A DNA stretch of 64,000 nucleotides, from the NCBI RefSeq assembly GCF_019443285.1, contig NZ_CP080327.1:2228001-2292000 (forward strand), given 5' to 3'. The notes under the pieces are model-generated. The model saw nothing but the letters and a program-made list of their open reading frames with translations, was not told the DNA's origin and did not search any database. The DNA comes from Aquisediminimonas profunda. Its GTDB lineage: Bacteria; Pseudomonadota; Alphaproteobacteria; Sphingomonadales; Sphingomonadaceae. Positions 49,282 through 57,982 of this stretch are shown here, piece by piece; position 1 is the stretch's first letter; each line of letters starts with the position of its first letter. The position numbers and the translations under genes were made by a program.

Positions 49282-49495
49282 TGTCTGTCTTTCTGCTGAG
49301 ATTCGCTCTTTAAGGGCCTAGCTGACGGTGCGCAAAAAGACCAGCCCCAAGGGGCGATTTACCGGTTCAATCGTCGTTCATGCGCAGCGGGCCAAATGCC
49401 GCCCGTTCGTTCCAGTCTTGTGCGCCCGCGTGAGTGGGACTAGCGAGACGCGGAGAGTCTCGGGCCGGGAGGCCTGCTTGCAGGAGGATGACTGT

Positions 49496-50743
49496 ATGAA
49501 AATGGTTTCTAAGGCTTCGCTTGGCGTCGCACTGGCTTTGGGCATGATCGCAACGGGCGTTGCAACGCCAGCTTTGGCCAAGAAGGAAGAAAAGGCACCC
49601 GCACAATATGCACCGCAGCTGAGCAAGGAATTCCGTGCTGCCATTGGTGCTGCACAGGTGGCTGCAAAGGCGGGCAATGCTGCAGATGCGTCCGCGAAAC
49701 TGGCTGCTGCCGAAGCCCTTGCGACCCAGCCTGACGAGAAATTCTACGTCGGCGCCATTGCCTATGACGTCTACAAGCTGACCAAGGATCCGGCGGCCGG
49801 TCGCAAGGCGATCAACCAGATGATCAATGCCAATTCCAAAATGGCGACCAACCTTGCAGAACTCAACTTCGTCTCGGGCAACATGGCTTATGAAGCAGGC
49901 GATTACCCAGATGCCATCGCTAAACTGACTGAGGCAGATCGCCTTGGATCCAAAAGTGTTGACCGGTTGCTGAGGCTCGCGGAAGCGCATTTCAAGCTGA
50001 ACCAACAGGCGCAGGGTCTGACGTTTGTGGAACGGGCGGTCGCTGAATCGAATGCAGCCGGGCAGAAGGCGCCTGAGTCGTGGTATGCACGTGCCGCATC
50101 CGTTGCCTACAAGGCAAAGCTCAACGCTGAAGTCGCCAAATGGACGAGCGCACAGGTACGCGCTTATCCGACTCCGGAAAATTGGCGTAGCGCCCTGGTG
50201 ACCTATCGTGACGGCGCACATCTGGATGGCCAGCCTTCGCTTGACCTGTTTCGTTTGATGCGGCTGACCAAGGCCCTCGCGGGTGAGCGTGACTTCTTCG
50301 AATATGCCTCGCTCGCCATTGATCGCGCGCTACCGGGTGAAGCCAAGTCCACAATCGAGGAAGGATTTGCAACCGGCGTGGTCAGCAAGACGAGTCGTGC
50401 TGTGAATGAAGTCCTGACGCTTGCGACCAACAAGATCCCGGCTGACCGTGCATCCATTGCTACAAGCGAAAAACTCGCGAATGCTCCAGGTGCTACAGGC
50501 AAGCCAGCTGCCGGAGCCGGCGATGCCTATCTCGGCTATGGCGAGGACGCGAAGGCGATTACTTACTACAAGATGGCACTGCAAAAAGGTGGTGTCGATT
50601 TGGATCAGGTCAACACGCGTCTGGGCATTGCACTTGCCCGTTCCGGCCAGAAGGATGAAGCGCGAAAATATCTTTCGGCAGTGACAGGACCGCGCGCTGA
50701 TATCGCCAAATACTGGATGCTCTATCTGGATCTTCAGCCCTAA
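49496..50743 (+). CDS. Secreted TPR-type protein
   Basis: 415 residues from ATG 49496, which has AGGAGG 9 bases upstream. A signal peptide (residues 1 to about 28, ending PALAKK) is followed by helical repeats with TPR periodicity: about 40-80 (AAIGAAQVAAKAGNAADASA), 120-180 and 330-400. No catalytic motif is seen. Homologs I recall in sphingomonads are annotated only as hypothetical or TPR proteins. A hairpin and a strong terminator follow, so it is a single-gene unit. Confidence 0.83.
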   Translation: MKMVSKASLGVALALGMIATGVATPALAKKEEKAPAQYAPQLSKEFRAAIGAAQVAAKAGNAADASAKLAAAEALATQPDEKFYVGAIAYDVYKLTKDPAAGRKAINQMINANSKMATNLAELNFVSGNMAYEAGDYPDAIAKLTEADRLGSKSVDRLLRLAEAHFKLNQQAQGLTFVERAVAESNAAGQKAPESWYARAASVAYKAKLNAEVAKWTSAQVRAYPTPENWRSALVTYRDGAHLDGQPSLDLFRLMRLTKALAGERDFFEYASLAIDRALPGEAKSTIEEGFATGVVSKTSRAVNEVLTLATNKIPADRASIATSEKLANAPGATGKPAAGAGDAYLGYGEDAKAITYYKMALQKGGVDLDQVNTRLGIALARSGQKDEARKYLSAVTGPRADIAKYWMLYLDLQP

Positions 50744-50750
50744 GCCCATA

Positions 50751-50773
50751 TCTTTTGGCATGTGGCCAAAAGA
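50751..50773 (+). repeat. Inverted repeat just after the TPR gene
   Basis: TCTTTTGGC (50751-50759) and GCCAAAAGA (50765-50773) are perfect 9-base arms around a 5-base loop. It begins 8 bases after the stop, 40 bases before the main terminator. It could be a 3' protective hairpin or a second termination signal; on the minus strand the arm's A/T run also ends in TTTT. Confidence 0.5.
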
Positions 50774-50813
50774 AATGGCGATCAAGGGCGGATCCCTTGC
50801 CGAGCAAACAATG

Positions 50814-50845
50814 AGCCCTCGAGGTTTCAATCTCGAGGGCTTTTT
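50814..50845 (+). terminator. Strong intrinsic terminator
   Basis: AGCCCTCGAG (50814-50823) pairs perfectly with CTCGAGGGCT (50832-50841) around an 8-base loop and is followed by TTTT. This is the clearest Rho-independent terminator in the window. It ends the message of the secreted TPR gene ahead of dksA. Confidence 0.9.
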
Positions 50846-50970
50846 GCGTCCTCGTGTCGCAATTCAGGTCAGGCTCCAGCGATGGCTTGTGCGTCTCAAC
50901 GGGCCTGACTATAGGCGCGCAGAACCGGCGCCGAGCGGGTTGCCCGGTGTGTGAGAGGAATGAGCGTAGC

Positions 50971-51438
50971 ATGACGTCAGCACTCAACGAACCGGCCGAT
51001 GGCCGATCGGATAGCGCCTCAGGTGACGGACAAGATGGGCCGGATTATCGGCCGAGCGATGCAGAGCCCTTCATGAATCCGGCTCAGCTTGAATATTTTC
51101 GCAAGAAGCTTCTGGCTTGGAAAGAGGAGATTCTCCGCGAATCGAATGACACGCTCAAGACACTCCAGAACGAATCGCTGAGAGAACCCGATGTCACCGA
51201 TAGGGCATCAAGCGAGACAGACTGGTCCCTTGAACTCAGAACCCGTGATCGTCAGCGCAAGCTCATTGCGAAGATCGATGCCGCACTGCGCAGAATCGAC
51301 GATGGCGAATATGGTTATTGTGAAGTCACAGGTGAACCGATTTCGCTCGCTCGGCTAGAGGCGCGACCAATCGCGACGATGACGATCGAAGCTCAGGAGC
51401 GCCACGAACGGAACGAGAAAATTTCCCGCGACGAATAG
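50971..51438 (+). CDS. dksA: RNA polymerase-binding regulator DksA
   Basis: 155 residues. DksA works with ppGpp at RNA polymerase. The coiled-coil tip DVTDRASSETDW keeps Asp74, Asp77 and Ala79, the residues needed for action. The zinc-finger region reads YGYCEVTGEPISLARLEARP with only Cys117 left of the usual four, so it cannot bind zinc in the normal way; this form is common in alphaproteobacteria. GAGAGG upstream of ATG 50971 supports the start. It has a long Asp/Ser-rich N-terminus (1-32). Confidence 0.93.
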   Translation: MTSALNEPADGRSDSASGDGQDGPDYRPSDAEPFMNPAQLEYFRKKLLAWKEEILRESNDTLKTLQNESLREPDVTDRASSETDWSLELRTRDRQRKLIAKIDAALRRIDDGEYGYCEVTGEPISLARLEARPIATMTIEAQERHERNEKISRDE

Positions 51439-51446
51439 CTTTGGCA

Positions 51447-51698
51447 TCAACCGGGATTTTGATCCGGGTGTTCAGCCTTATTCTTTTCCTCTCGTTTCCG
51501 ATCCTTTTGCTGCCGCTCTTCCTGCTTGCGGATTTCACGGCCTCGATTGCGATCAGCTTCGGCCTGGCTGGTTGTGGTTGCATCGACAAATGCGCCTGCT
51601 GCCTTGATCGGCGCAGCCACAACGGTTTTGACGACGCTGCCGACGCATCCGGCCAAGAGCATTGCCCCTGAAAGGCACACCAACAAACGCAATTTCAT
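51447..51698 (-). CDS. Small lipoprotein with charged C-terminus
   Basis: 83 residues from ATG 51698, with GGAG 7 bases upstream. A lipoprotein signal ends in LLAGC (about residue 18). The mature part starts with a hydrophobic-to-neutral stretch (VGSVVKTVVAAPIKAAGAFVDA) and ends in a helical tail of Lys, Arg, Glu and Asp (about 50-80). DUF6726-like small lipoproteins look similar, but the family is not certain. It converges with dksA, 8 bases apart. Confidence 0.72.
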   Translation of the reverse strand: MKLRLLVCLSGAMLLAGCVGSVVKTVVAAPIKAAGAFVDATTTSQAEADRNRGREIRKQEERQQKDRKREEKNKAEHPDQNPG

Positions 51699-51842
51699 GA
51701 CGTTACTCCACTTGGGCATACAGTCTAGCGTGGCCTTGCCGAGGAGCAACTGTCGCCCATTCGGCTGATCATGCTTGACGCCCGCCATGTCGCGCTCCTA
51801 AGGGGCCAATTCCTTGATCAAGAGCGGCTGAATGGCCGTTGT

Positions 51843-51920
51843 GGCGATCGTAGCTCAGTTGGTTAGAGCGCCGGTTTGTGGTACCGGAGGTCGCGGGTTC
51901 GGATCCCGTCGATCGCCCCA
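51843..51920 (+). tRNA. tRNA-His (GUG)
   Basis: The 78-base sequence has an extra 5' G (51843, position -1) that pairs with C73, the mark of tRNA-His. The acceptor stem GCGATCG/CGATCGC, anticodon loop TTGTGGT (anticodon GTG), T arm GGTTCGGATCC and an encoded CCA are present. It ends 72 bases before the dehydrogenase gene. Confidence 0.97.
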
Positions 51921-51992
51921 TTTCCCCTTGAGAAACGCGAATTGAAACATTATTGCGCTGTCTCGAAATTATCGAACGTGCAATGGAGCCGA

Positions 51993-53045
51993 ATGATGAC
52001 CTCACCCTGGGACATGCCCGATTTTGATGATCATGAAGCGTTGCACCTGATACGCGATGCGAAGGCCGGCCTTTCGGCAATCATTGCAATTCACTCGACA
52101 CATCTCGGGCCTGCAGGCGGCGGCACCCGATTTTGGCACTACTTAAACAATGCGGCAGCAATCACCGATGCGCTCCGTCTTTCTCGCGGCATGAGCTATA
52201 AGAATGCCATGGCGGGATTGGCCATGGGCGGGGGCAAGGCTGTCATCCTCTCCGATGCAGCAGGCACAAAGACTCCGGAATTGATTGCAGCTTTTGCGAA
52301 AGCGGTCGATTCTCTGGGCGGTCGATATGTTACTGCACAGGATGTGGGGATGAGCGCGGCTGACATGATCGCGATTTCGCAAGGAACGCGCTACGTCTCC
52401 GGTTTGCCGCCAAAAGATGGTGGAGCAGGTGGAGATCCAGGGCCAAGTACGGCAATGGGCGTCTTTCTTGGTATCAAGGCGGCAGTCAGGCGAGCCCTTG
52501 GTAAGGAGGATCTTGCCGGCGTGCACATTGCGATTCAGGGCGTGGGCAGCGTCGGTGGCGGCGTAGCCCGCCATGCTGCAGCAGCCGGAGCCCGCATCAC
52601 GCTTGCCGACAGGAATGGCGAACTGGCGAGGAAGCTGGCTGATGACATCGGCGCGCAAATTGTGCCGGTTGACGAGATCATGAGCGTCGAGTCTGACGTT
52701 TTCAGTCCATGTGCCTTGGGCGCCATCCTGACCGAAAGCAGCATAGCAGCGCTGCGAACGGCAATTGTTGCCGGTGGCGCGAACAACCAACTCGCAACGC
52801 AGGCGGATGGCGATCGGCTTCAGGCGCGCGGCATCCTCTACGCTCCTGACTATGTCATCAATGCCGGCGGTATCATCAATGTTGCCCTGGAGTACCTTGG
52901 CAACGGTGATCGGGCGGCAGTGAACGCAAAGGTTTTGCAGATTCCCGACAGGCTCAATGCAGTTTGGGATGGTAGCGAAGCCAGTGGCCAAAACCCGGCA
53001 CGGGTTGCGGACGCCATGGCGCAAAGGCTGATCGGGCGAGGCTGA
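51993..53045 (+). CDS. Leucine/phenylalanine dehydrogenase (ELFV family)
   Basis: 350 residues from ATG 51993 (GGAG upstream; ATG 51996 is equal in kind). The glycine-rich GPAGGGTRFW and the catalytic Lys in GLAMGGGKAVI mark the Glu/Leu/Phe/Val dehydrogenase family. GDPGPSTAMGVF and the NAD-binding GVGSVGGGVARHAA complete it. Length (about 350) and style suit leucine or branched-chain amino acid dehydrogenase, which deaminates the amino acid with NAD; the exact substrate is an inference. The liu-type genes at 62012 would act downstream on the product. Confidence 0.9.
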   Translation: MMTSPWDMPDFDDHEALHLIRDAKAGLSAIIAIHSTHLGPAGGGTRFWHYLNNAAAITDALRLSRGMSYKNAMAGLAMGGGKAVILSDAAGTKTPELIAAFAKAVDSLGGRYVTAQDVGMSAADMIAISQGTRYVSGLPPKDGGAGGDPGPSTAMGVFLGIKAAVRRALGKEDLAGVHIAIQGVGSVGGGVARHAAAAGARITLADRNGELARKLADDIGAQIVPVDEIMSVESDVFSPCALGAILTESSIAALRTAIVAGGANNQLATQADGDRLQARGILYAPDYVINAGGIINVALEYLGNGDRAAVNAKVLQIPDRLNAVWDGSEASGQNPARVADAMAQRLIGRG

Positions 53046-53092
53046 CCAATCTCCCTTTCCGCGAACGTTTTCATGGTTTAGAGGACGTCGCG

Positions 53093-53809
53093 ATGCATGC
53101 CTTTGCCAACCCAGCACGATTTCTGAAGATTGCGCGTCCGATGACACCTGTTTTTGGGTGGCTTGGGGCAGCTCTTATTCTTGCCGGGGTTTATGCCGGC
53201 CTTTTTGTGACCCCCCCTGACTACCTACAGGGTGAAACCGTTCGCATCATGTACATTCACGTGCCTGCTGCATGGCTTGGCATGGCAGGCTGGAGCGGCA
53301 TTGCCATTGCCAGCATTACGCAACTCGTGTGGCGGCACCCGCTGGCAGGAGTCGCGGCGCGCGCTATTGCAGTGCCGGGAGCCTTGTTTACGGCGCTATG
53401 CCTGATGACCGGTTCCCTTTGGGGACGGCCAGCCTGGGGAACCTGGTGGGAATGGGACGGGCGCATGACATCAATGCTGGTCCTGTTGTTCTTGTATTTC
53501 GGCTATATCTCGCTTGCCAACGCGAGCGAGGACCGGACGTCTGTCAGCCGCGTGACTGCAATTTTCGGGATCGTCGGAGCGATCAACATTCCGATTATTA
53601 ATCGTTCAGTCGTCTGGTGGAAGTCCCTCCATCAGGGGCCAAGCATCACGTTGAAAGGGTCAACAATCGCGCCCGAACTACTTTGGCCGCTAGGCTTGAC
53701 GACCCTCGGCTTTTCGCTGCTGTTTAGCGCTATCGTATTGATGCGGATGCGCGCGAATCTCGCTGAAGCCAAGGTCGAGGCGCGATTGCGGAGGCTTGCG
53801 TCGGCATGA
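53093..53809 (+). CDS. ccmC: Heme exporter CcmC
   Basis: 238 residues with six membrane helices. The periplasmic WWD motif is WWEWDG at 118-123, and His56 in YIHVPAAW and the later His in WWKSLHQG are the heme axial candidates. CcmC loads heme on CcmE in cytochrome c maturation. No ccmA or ccmB precede it; they must lie elsewhere. The stop overlaps ccmD (ATGA). Confidence 0.96.
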   Translation: MHAFANPARFLKIARPMTPVFGWLGAALILAGVYAGLFVTPPDYLQGETVRIMYIHVPAAWLGMAGWSGIAIASITQLVWRHPLAGVAARAIAVPGALFTALCLMTGSLWGRPAWGTWWEWDGRMTSMLVLLFLYFGYISLANASEDRTSVSRVTAIFGIVGAINIPIINRSVVWWKSLHQGPSITLKGSTIAPELLWPLGLTTLGFSLLFSAIVLMRMRANLAEAKVEARLRRLASA

Positions 53810-53925
53810 ACCCTTGGCCGTTCATCATTGCAGCCTATGGCCTGACCGGCATTGGAACCCTGCTCGTTGTCGGGTTGAGCTTTGCCGCAATGCGCCGCGC
53901 CGAAAAGAAGGTCGACGATCTGTGA
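53806..53925 (+). CDS. ccmD: CcmD, small heme-export subunit
   Basis: 39 residues: one membrane helix (about 5-28, IIAAYGLTGIGTLLVVGLSF) and a positively charged tail (RRAEKKVDDL). This is the standard CcmD layout, and the position between ccmC and ccmE is diagnostic. The ATG overlaps the ccmC stop and its own stop overlaps the ccmE GTG. It is short enough to be missed by automatic annotation. Confidence 0.93.
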   Translation: MNPWPFIIAAYGLTGIGTLLVVGLSFAAMRRAEKKVDDL

Positions 53926-54356
53926 AGCCGAAGCACCAAAGATTGACTCTTGCTGTTGCTGCGCTCGCGACCGTCATCGGAGCGGGACTCCTGGCAGTTT
54001 CGGCATTGAGTGATCGCGCTGCCTATTTCTATTCCCCAGCCGATCTGGCGAAGGCCAAACCCGCGCCCGATGCGGCCATTCGCTTGGGTGGGATGGTCGC
54101 TGACAAGTCTATTGTCCACGAAGCCGATGGCGTGACAATTCGTTTCGTTGTTGAGGACGGCGCATTCAAGACGCCGGTGCAGTTCAAGGGTATTGTGCCC
54201 GATCTGTTCAAGGAAAAATCCGGGGTTGTTGCGGAGGGAAAGCTCGGCGCGGACGGCGTTTTCGTTGCGACCAACATCCTTGCCAAACATGACGAGAATT
54301 ACAAACCGCCCCAGATGGCAGGTTCAGAGCACAAGACAGAGTCACTCGCGCGATGA
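53922..54356 (+). CDS. ccmE: Heme chaperone CcmE
   Basis: 144 residues from GTG 53922, which overlaps the ccmD stop. An N-terminal membrane anchor (about 8-30) precedes the OB-fold periplasmic domain. The heme-binding motif HxxxY is His123 to Tyr127 (AKHDENY). The protein carries heme covalently from CcmC to CcmF. The stop overlaps the ccmF start. Confidence 0.96.
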   Translation: MKPKHQRLTLAVAALATVIGAGLLAVSALSDRAAYFYSPADLAKAKPAPDAAIRLGGMVADKSIVHEADGVTIRFVVEDGAFKTPVQFKGIVPDLFKEKSGVVAEGKLGADGVFVATNILAKHDENYKPPQMAGSEHKTESLAR

Positions 54357-56278
54357 TTGCTGAAGCCGGGCTTGGACTCCTCTGGATCGCTGCGGCACTC
54401 GCGATCATGCAACTCGGGCTGGGTTGGGTGGCTGTTGCACGTGGTCGGGACGAGCAGATTTCAGGTGTTCGCGCGATTGCGGTGGCGCAAGGCATTCTTG
54501 TTACCCTGTCCTTCCTGGCCTTGATCCTGTTGTTCCTGCGGTCGGACATGTCGGTGGCACTGGTTGCCGCGAACAGCCATTCGGCGAAGCCATGGCTTTA
54601 CAAGTTTGCTGGAACCTGGGGCAATCATGAAGGCTCGATGCTCTTGTGGGTGACCATTCTCGGCGCGGCCGGTTCGGCGGTCGCCCTGTTCGAACGCAGT
54701 CTCAAGGCCTCGACGCTCATTGCAACGCTCGCGGCACAAGCGGCACTCAGCATTGGCTTTTATGCCTTTCTCCTTTTCTCGTCGAATCCGTTCACGCGCC
54801 TTGTTCCGGCACCGGCAGACGGGCAGGGGCTCAATCCACTGCTGCAGGACCCCGGCCTCGCCTTCCATCCGCCGACACTCTATTTCGGCTATGTCGGCAT
54901 GTCGGTGGCCTTCAGCTTTGCCGTGGGTGCACTTGTCACACGCGATGTTGACCCTGCCTTTGCGAGAGCGATGCGTCCCTGGGTCCTGGGTGCCTGGATT
55001 TTCCTGACACTCGGGATCACCGCCGGAAGTTATTGGGCCTATTATGAACTGGGCTGGGGTGGCTGGTGGTTCTGGGATCCGGTCGAAAATGCGTCGCTGA
55101 TGCCTTGGCTTGCAACCACGGCGCTTCTCCATTCTGTCACGGTACTTGCGACAAGAGACGGACTTAGGGCTTGGACGGTCATGCTGGCCGTTGTTGCCTT
55201 TTCCATGTCCATGGTTGGCACCTTTCTCGTCCGCTCCGGGATCCTGACGAGTGTTCACAGCTTCGCCGTTGATCCGACGCGTGGCAGTTTCCTGCTTGCT
55301 TTGCTTGCAATCTATATCGGAGGGGCAATGACGCTGTTCGCGCTGCGGATCGGCACTGTGCGCGAAGGCAGCCAATTCGACCTTGTCAGCCGCGAAGGGG
55401 CGCTGGTTGTCAACAATCTCCTGCTCTCGGCGATACTCGGGATTGTCTTTGTCGGCACGCTTTACCCGCTTGGCGTTGAAGCCGTGACCGGGGAGAAGCT
55501 CTCTGTAGGGCCGCCCTATTTCAATGCCACGGCCGGCCCGATCACGCTGTTTCTTGTTCTTGTCATGATTGCGGGACCGCTGATGCGTTGGCGGCGGGAT
55601 CGACTTGCTGTTGTCGTGCAGCGCCTCGCGATCCCGATTCTTGCAATTGCAGTTGCGCTGCTGGTGCTGGTGCTTGTTTCGCCCGACATTGGGATATTGC
55701 CCTTTATGGGCCTATTGCTCGCCGGCGGTGTCGCATTGGGCAGTTTGGCACCGCTCTGGGGCCGCAACCTTCGCCGAACCCCGCTTTTCACCTGGGGGAT
55801 GGTCGTCGCACACTTCGGGGTCGCGGTCAGTCTTGCCGGCATGGCGAGCGAAACGGGTTTCATCAAGGAAGTGCTGATTGCTTCAAATGTTGGCGAAAGC
55901 CACAGGGTTGGTCCCTATGACGTGAAGTTTGCCGGGCTGGATCCAGTGGCCGGGCCGAACTGGACCGCCCTTGAAGCGACGCTTGAGGCGCGCCGCGGCA
56001 ATGGCGAACCGCTCATTCTGAAGCCCCAGTCTCGCATGTTTTCCAACCCGCCGACCGAGACCAATGAAGCCGCTATCCGGACTGTTCTCGACGGCCAGCT
56101 GTATCTTGTGCTTGGCAAGCAAGAGCCTTCCGGGCGCTGGCAGCTGCGCATGTGGTGGAAGCCGTTCGTTACCCTGATCTGGCTTGGCGGCGGGATGATT
56201 GCATTCGGAGGTTTCCTTGCGCTCGTGGGGCGCTTTCGCCGGGACCGTCTATCAGGCCGGGGGAGGGCAATAGCGTGA
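54353..56278 (+). CDS. ccmF: Heme lyase subunit CcmF
   Basis: 641 residues, about 14 membrane helices. The WWD domain is WGGWWFWDPVENASLMPW near residue 235. The heme lyase joins heme to apocytochrome c with CcmH. Length is normal. The ATG overlaps the ccmE stop and the stop overlaps the ccmG GTG. Confidence 0.97.
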   Translation: MIAEAGLGLLWIAAALAIMQLGLGWVAVARGRDEQISGVRAIAVAQGILVTLSFLALILLFLRSDMSVALVAANSHSAKPWLYKFAGTWGNHEGSMLLWVTILGAAGSAVALFERSLKASTLIATLAAQAALSIGFYAFLLFSSNPFTRLVPAPADGQGLNPLLQDPGLAFHPPTLYFGYVGMSVAFSFAVGALVTRDVDPAFARAMRPWVLGAWIFLTLGITAGSYWAYYELGWGGWWFWDPVENASLMPWLATTALLHSVTVLATRDGLRAWTVMLAVVAFSMSMVGTFLVRSGILTSVHSFAVDPTRGSFLLALLAIYIGGAMTLFALRIGTVREGSQFDLVSREGALVVNNLLLSAILGIVFVGTLYPLGVEAVTGEKLSVGPPYFNATAGPITLFLVLVMIAGPLMRWRRDRLAVVVQRLAIPILAIAVALLVLVLVSPDIGILPFMGLLLAGGVALGSLAPLWGRNLRRTPLFTWGMVVAHFGVAVSLAGMASETGFIKEVLIASNVGESHRVGPYDVKFAGLDPVAGPNWTALEATLEARRGNGEPLILKPQSRMFSNPPTETNEAAIRTVLDGQLYLVLGKQEPSGRWQLRMWWKPFVTLIWLGGGMIAFGGFLALVGRFRRDRLSGRGRAIA

Positions 56279-56802
56279 GGCGCGCCTCTCTCTGGCTTCC
56301 TTTTGCCATTTTTGTGATCTTTTTTGGCGTTGTGACTTACGGCCTCATCAAGCCTTCGGATCATGTCATCACGTCGAAGATGATTGGCAAACCTCTCCCG
56401 CAGTTTGCGCTTCAGCCGGCGCATGACGGACAGGCCGGGCTGACGAACGGTGCTTTTTCCGGAGGTCAGCCGCGTCTGCTGAACATCTTTGCCAGCTGGT
56501 GCATTCCCTGCATTGCTGAGGCACCTGTGCTGATGCAGTTGAAGTCAATGGGGGTGGAAATCGATGCCATCGCCATCCGCGACAAGCCGGAAGATGTGGC
56601 CCGCTTCCTGGAACGAAATGGCAATCCCTACACGAGGATCGGATCGGACACAGTCGGTAAAGTCCAGATTTCGCTGGGATCGTCGGGTGTGCCCGAAACA
56701 TTCGTGATCGATGGTAAAGGCATTATCCGCCATCAGCACATCGGCGATATCCGCGCAGACGATATCCCGGAAATCATGCAAGCGCTGGAGGCCGCGAAGT
56801 GA
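56275..56802 (+). CDS. ccmG: Thiol-disulfide protein CcmG/DsbE
   Basis: 175 residues. An N-terminal membrane anchor (about 6-26) precedes a thioredoxin fold with the redox site WCIPC (Cys76, Cys79) and a cis-Pro region GVPETFVID. It reduces the haem-binding cysteines of apocytochrome c. GTG 56275 overlaps the ccmF stop and its end overlaps ccmH. Confidence 0.95.
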   Translation: MRRASLWLPFAIFVIFFGVVTYGLIKPSDHVITSKMIGKPLPQFALQPAHDGQAGLTNGAFSGGQPRLLNIFASWCIPCIAEAPVLMQLKSMGVEIDAIAIRDKPEDVARFLERNGNPYTRIGSDTVGKVQISLGSSGVPETFVIDGKGIIRHQHIGDIRADDIPEIMQALEAAK

Positions 56803-57212
56803 AGCGGCTCGCAATCCTCTTGGCATTTGTCTTGCCCTTGAATGGGCTTCTTGCCGACTCGTCGATGCCTGCTGCAGAATATGCCAACACCCAGCTGCAG
56901 GATCCGGCAAAGGAAAAGGCAGCCAAGGCCCTGATGGAATCAATCCGCTGCCTTGTTTGCCAGGGGCAATCGATTGCGGATTCTGATGCTGACATGGCGG
57001 GAGATATGCGCGCCTTGATCCGGCAGCGCATTGGTGCAGGCGAAAAGCCCGAAGCAGTGCGGTCCTGGCTCGTAGAGCGCTATGGAAACTGGGTGACCTA
57101 TGATCCGCCAATGCGGGGTGTCGGCAGCATACTCTGGATCGCACCATTGGGCTTCCTCCTCCTTGGGCTTTTCCTGGCGCGCGGTCGATTCCGCCTGCGG
57201 AGGAAGGGTTAA
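56799..57212 (+). CDS. ccmH: Cytochrome c maturation protein CcmH
   Basis: 137 residues. A signal peptide (1 to about 20), the redox motif RCLVCQ (Cys51, Cys54) and a C-terminal membrane anchor (about 110-128) make the short CcmH form, with no fused TPR part. It acts with CcmG and CcmF. It starts at GTG 56799 in the ccmG stop and ends in the ccmI start. Confidence 0.95.
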   Translation: MKRLAILLAFVLPLNGLLADSSMPAAEYANTQLQDPAKEKAAKALMESIRCLVCQGQSIADSDADMAGDMRALIRQRIGAGEKPEAVRSWLVERYGNWVTYDPPMRGVGSILWIAPLGFLLLGLFLARGRFRLRRKG

Positions 57213-57871
57213 TGGGCTGGATCCTGTTTCTTGTCTTTGCCGGTGCGACTGGCCTCGCACTTTGGCGATCTCGCAAGCTTGACCGCAACGCACTTGAACT
57301 GACTGGTGCTGCATTGCTTCTCGCTCTTGCCGGTTATGCTTGGCAGGGGAGCCCAATGGTCCCCGGAAATCCGGTAAAGGCGGCCGATGCGGCGGATACG
57401 GGAGAAGTGCCAGCCGATCTGCGCAAGACCTTTGCGAGTAGCATGAATGCCGAAGGACAATGGCTCAGCCTTGCCGATGCCCTCATTCAAGCCGGGAGAC
57501 CGCGCGCCGCCGTATCACTTCTGACAGAAGCGACGCGGAAGGCACCCGAAAATCCTGATGTGTGGGTAGGGCTGGGCAATGCGCTCGTGGTCCAGGGCGG
57601 CGGGCAGATGTCTCCAGCTGCCCAGTTCGCATTCGAACGGGCTGCGGCAATTTCGCCCAACCATCCGGGCCCGCCCTTTTTTCTGGGGCTTGGGCTTGCG
57701 CAAGCTGGCAAGCTCGATGAAGCAGGCGAAGTCTGGCGGGCTCTTCTGGCCCGCGCGCCTGCCAATGCGCCATGGAAAGCCGACCTCGAAGCGCGCCTTG
57801 CGCAGATCGACCAGCTGCCAACCAAGGCTGGCAACGCGACACCCGTGCCTTCAAATTCCGTGGCGCAATGA
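57212..57871 (+). CDS. ccmI: CcmI-type TPR protein
   Basis: 219 residues. Two N-terminal hydrophobic segments (about 1-16 and 27-45) are followed by TPR repeats (about 82-195, with QWLSLADALIQAGRPRAAVSLL and NPDVWVGLGNALVVQGG). CcmI captures apocytochrome c for the CcmFH lyase. It is shorter than CycH of rhizobia, so the name is by position and layout. It is the last gene of the ccm operon. Confidence 0.85.
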   Translation: MGWILFLVFAGATGLALWRSRKLDRNALELTGAALLLALAGYAWQGSPMVPGNPVKAADAADTGEVPADLRKTFASSMNAEGQWLSLADALIQAGRPRAAVSLLTEATRKAPENPDVWVGLGNALVVQGGGQMSPAAQFAFERAAAISPNHPGPPFFLGLGLAQAGKLDEAGEVWRALLARAPANAPWKADLEARLAQIDQLPTKAGNATPVPSNSVAQ

Positions 57872-57982
57872 AACCTGTGCGGCATTGCCGGGCACCATGA
57901 GCTATGCTAGGGCGCCCCACCTTTTGCGAAAGCCGTTTGGGTTGGGGTCCTTTCACATTGAATTCCCAAGAGATTTTCAAAA

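Noticed and set aside
47896-49299. 467-codon open frame on the plus strand
   Set aside because: It lies wholly antisense to gyrA, whose motifs are clear. The translation has no family features and reflects the codon bias of gyrA.
54461-55375. 304-codon minus-strand open frame
   Set aside because: Antisense to ccmF; charged, low-complexity sequence without a binding site.
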